Origin: Bacteroidota bacterium
GTDB taxonomy: Bacteria; Bacteroidota; Bacteroidia; Chitinophagales; Saprospiraceae
Length of the DNA stretch: 6,709 bases
NCBI GenBank assembly: GCA_018969455.1
Contig: JAGWYI010000238.1
Location: 1 to 6,709, forward strand
Reading direction: 5' to 3'
Below the pieces are notes generated by a model. The model was not told the DNA's origin, did not search any database, and saw only the letters and a program-made list of their open reading frames with translations. Both the position numbers and the translations under genes were made by a program. This document shows positions 6,189 to 6,709 of the stretch, one piece after another; the stretch's first letter is position 1, and the number at the start of each line of letters is the position of its first letter.

Positions 6189-6210
6189 CTTCCGATCGCT
6201 TCCAATTGAA

Positions 6211-6709
6211 TTATTCCGTCACATCGGATGGCTCGGCGGCGGGCTCGTCTTGCGCCGAAGCAACCACGGTAACGTCGGCTATTTCGTCCTGATCTTCCAA
6301 ACGGATTACCTTCACCCCTTGCGTGGCGCGTCCCATTACCCTGAGTTCAGCGGCAGCAGTTCGGATGGTAATACCCGATGTAGTGGTAACCATGAGGTCA
6401 TCCTGATCGGTAACCGATTTAATTGCAACCAGTTGACCGGTTTTTTCGGTAATTTGCATGGTTTTTACACCCTTACCGCCCCTTCCCTGCGTGGGATAGT
6501 CCTCCAAAGCCGAGCGTTTGCCCAATCCATTTTTCGACAAAACCAGGATGCTTGCATTGGGATCGGCAGGATCGACACATACCATGCCCACTACTGTATC
6601 CGATTCATCCTCTTCCACCACGATTCCCCGCACGCCAGAGGCAGTACGGCCCATTGGTCGCACATCCTGTTCATTAAAACGAATGGCGCGGCCACTTCGT
6701 ACAGCCAGG
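6211..6709 (-). CDS. gyrA: DNA gyrase subunit A, C-terminal end (5' part outside window)
   Basis: The 165 visible residues end at a TAA (6211-6213), and the reading frame stays open to the right edge. The peptide begins LAVRSGRAIRFNEQDVRPMGRTASGVRGI, a hallmark of the GyrA C-terminal beta-pinwheel. A degenerate GyrA-box blade (QGRGGKGVKTM, residues 74-84) and a last blade (RVMGRATQGVKVIRL, about 123-137) follow, with a short acidic tail (DEPAAEPSDVTE). This domain wraps DNA so that gyrase can add negative supercoils using ATP. The ParC-like alternative is less likely because the RxxGRxAxGVRGI and GRGGKG blades fit GyrA. The GTG at 6661-6663 is an internal valine codon, not a start. The breakage-reunion domain and catalytic tyrosine are outside the window. 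Confidence 0.95.
   Translation of the reverse strand, partial: LAVRSGRAIRFNEQDVRPMGRTASGVRGIVVEEDESDTVVGMVCVDPADPNASILVLSKNGLGKRSALEDYPTQGRGGKGVKTMQITEKTGQLVAIKSVTDQDDLMVTTTSGITIRTAAAELRVMGRATQGVKVIRLEDQDEIADVTVVASAQDEPAAEPSDVTE

Overview
The window looks like an ordinary chromosomal stretch from a member of the Bacteroidota. Four things point there: an OmpA-like protein with thrombospondin type 3 repeats, a gyrA gene followed by an exported tetratricopeptide protein, near-absence of Shine-Dalgarno sequences before the starts, and several copies of the phylum's -7 promoter element (TAnnTTTG) at sensible distances from genes. A more precise placement (for example the Saprospiria or Chitinophagia) is only a guess. 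No mobile element, CRISPR array, rRNA or tRNA is visible, and I found no novel multi-gene system.

Layout. Positions 1-270 hold the C-terminal end of an S41-family peptidase on the plus strand. It converges on a 593-residue OmpA-family outer-membrane protein gene on the minus strand (357-2138), and a long hairpin flanked by A and T runs separates the two. A 224-base divergent control region (2139-2362) carries back-to-back -7 elements. It drives the OmpA gene leftward and a metallo-beta-lactamase-fold hydrolase gene (2363-3217) rightward. The hydrolase gene overlaps a family 2 glycosyltransferase gene (3214-3984, minus) tail to tail by four bases. The glycosyltransferase is divergent from a LysE-type exporter gene (4032-4655, plus) across 47 bases.

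The exporter gene meets an exported TPR protein gene (4701-6023, minus) at a second bidirectional terminator (4654-4692). After a 187-base spacer with hairpin potential, the minus-strand C-terminal end of gyrA (6211-6709) runs off the right edge.

How the genes relate. They mostly alternate in direction, so the window is a string of single-gene transcription units rather than an operon. The only same-strand neighbours are gyrA and the TPR gene, which may share some read-through because no clear terminator lies between them. Several products act at the cell envelope (OmpA-like anchor, exporter, exported TPR protein, probably the peptidase), but nothing shows that they work in one pathway. The most useful sequence-level results are two corrected start sites, supported by promoter positions, and the compact dual-use ends between convergent genes.
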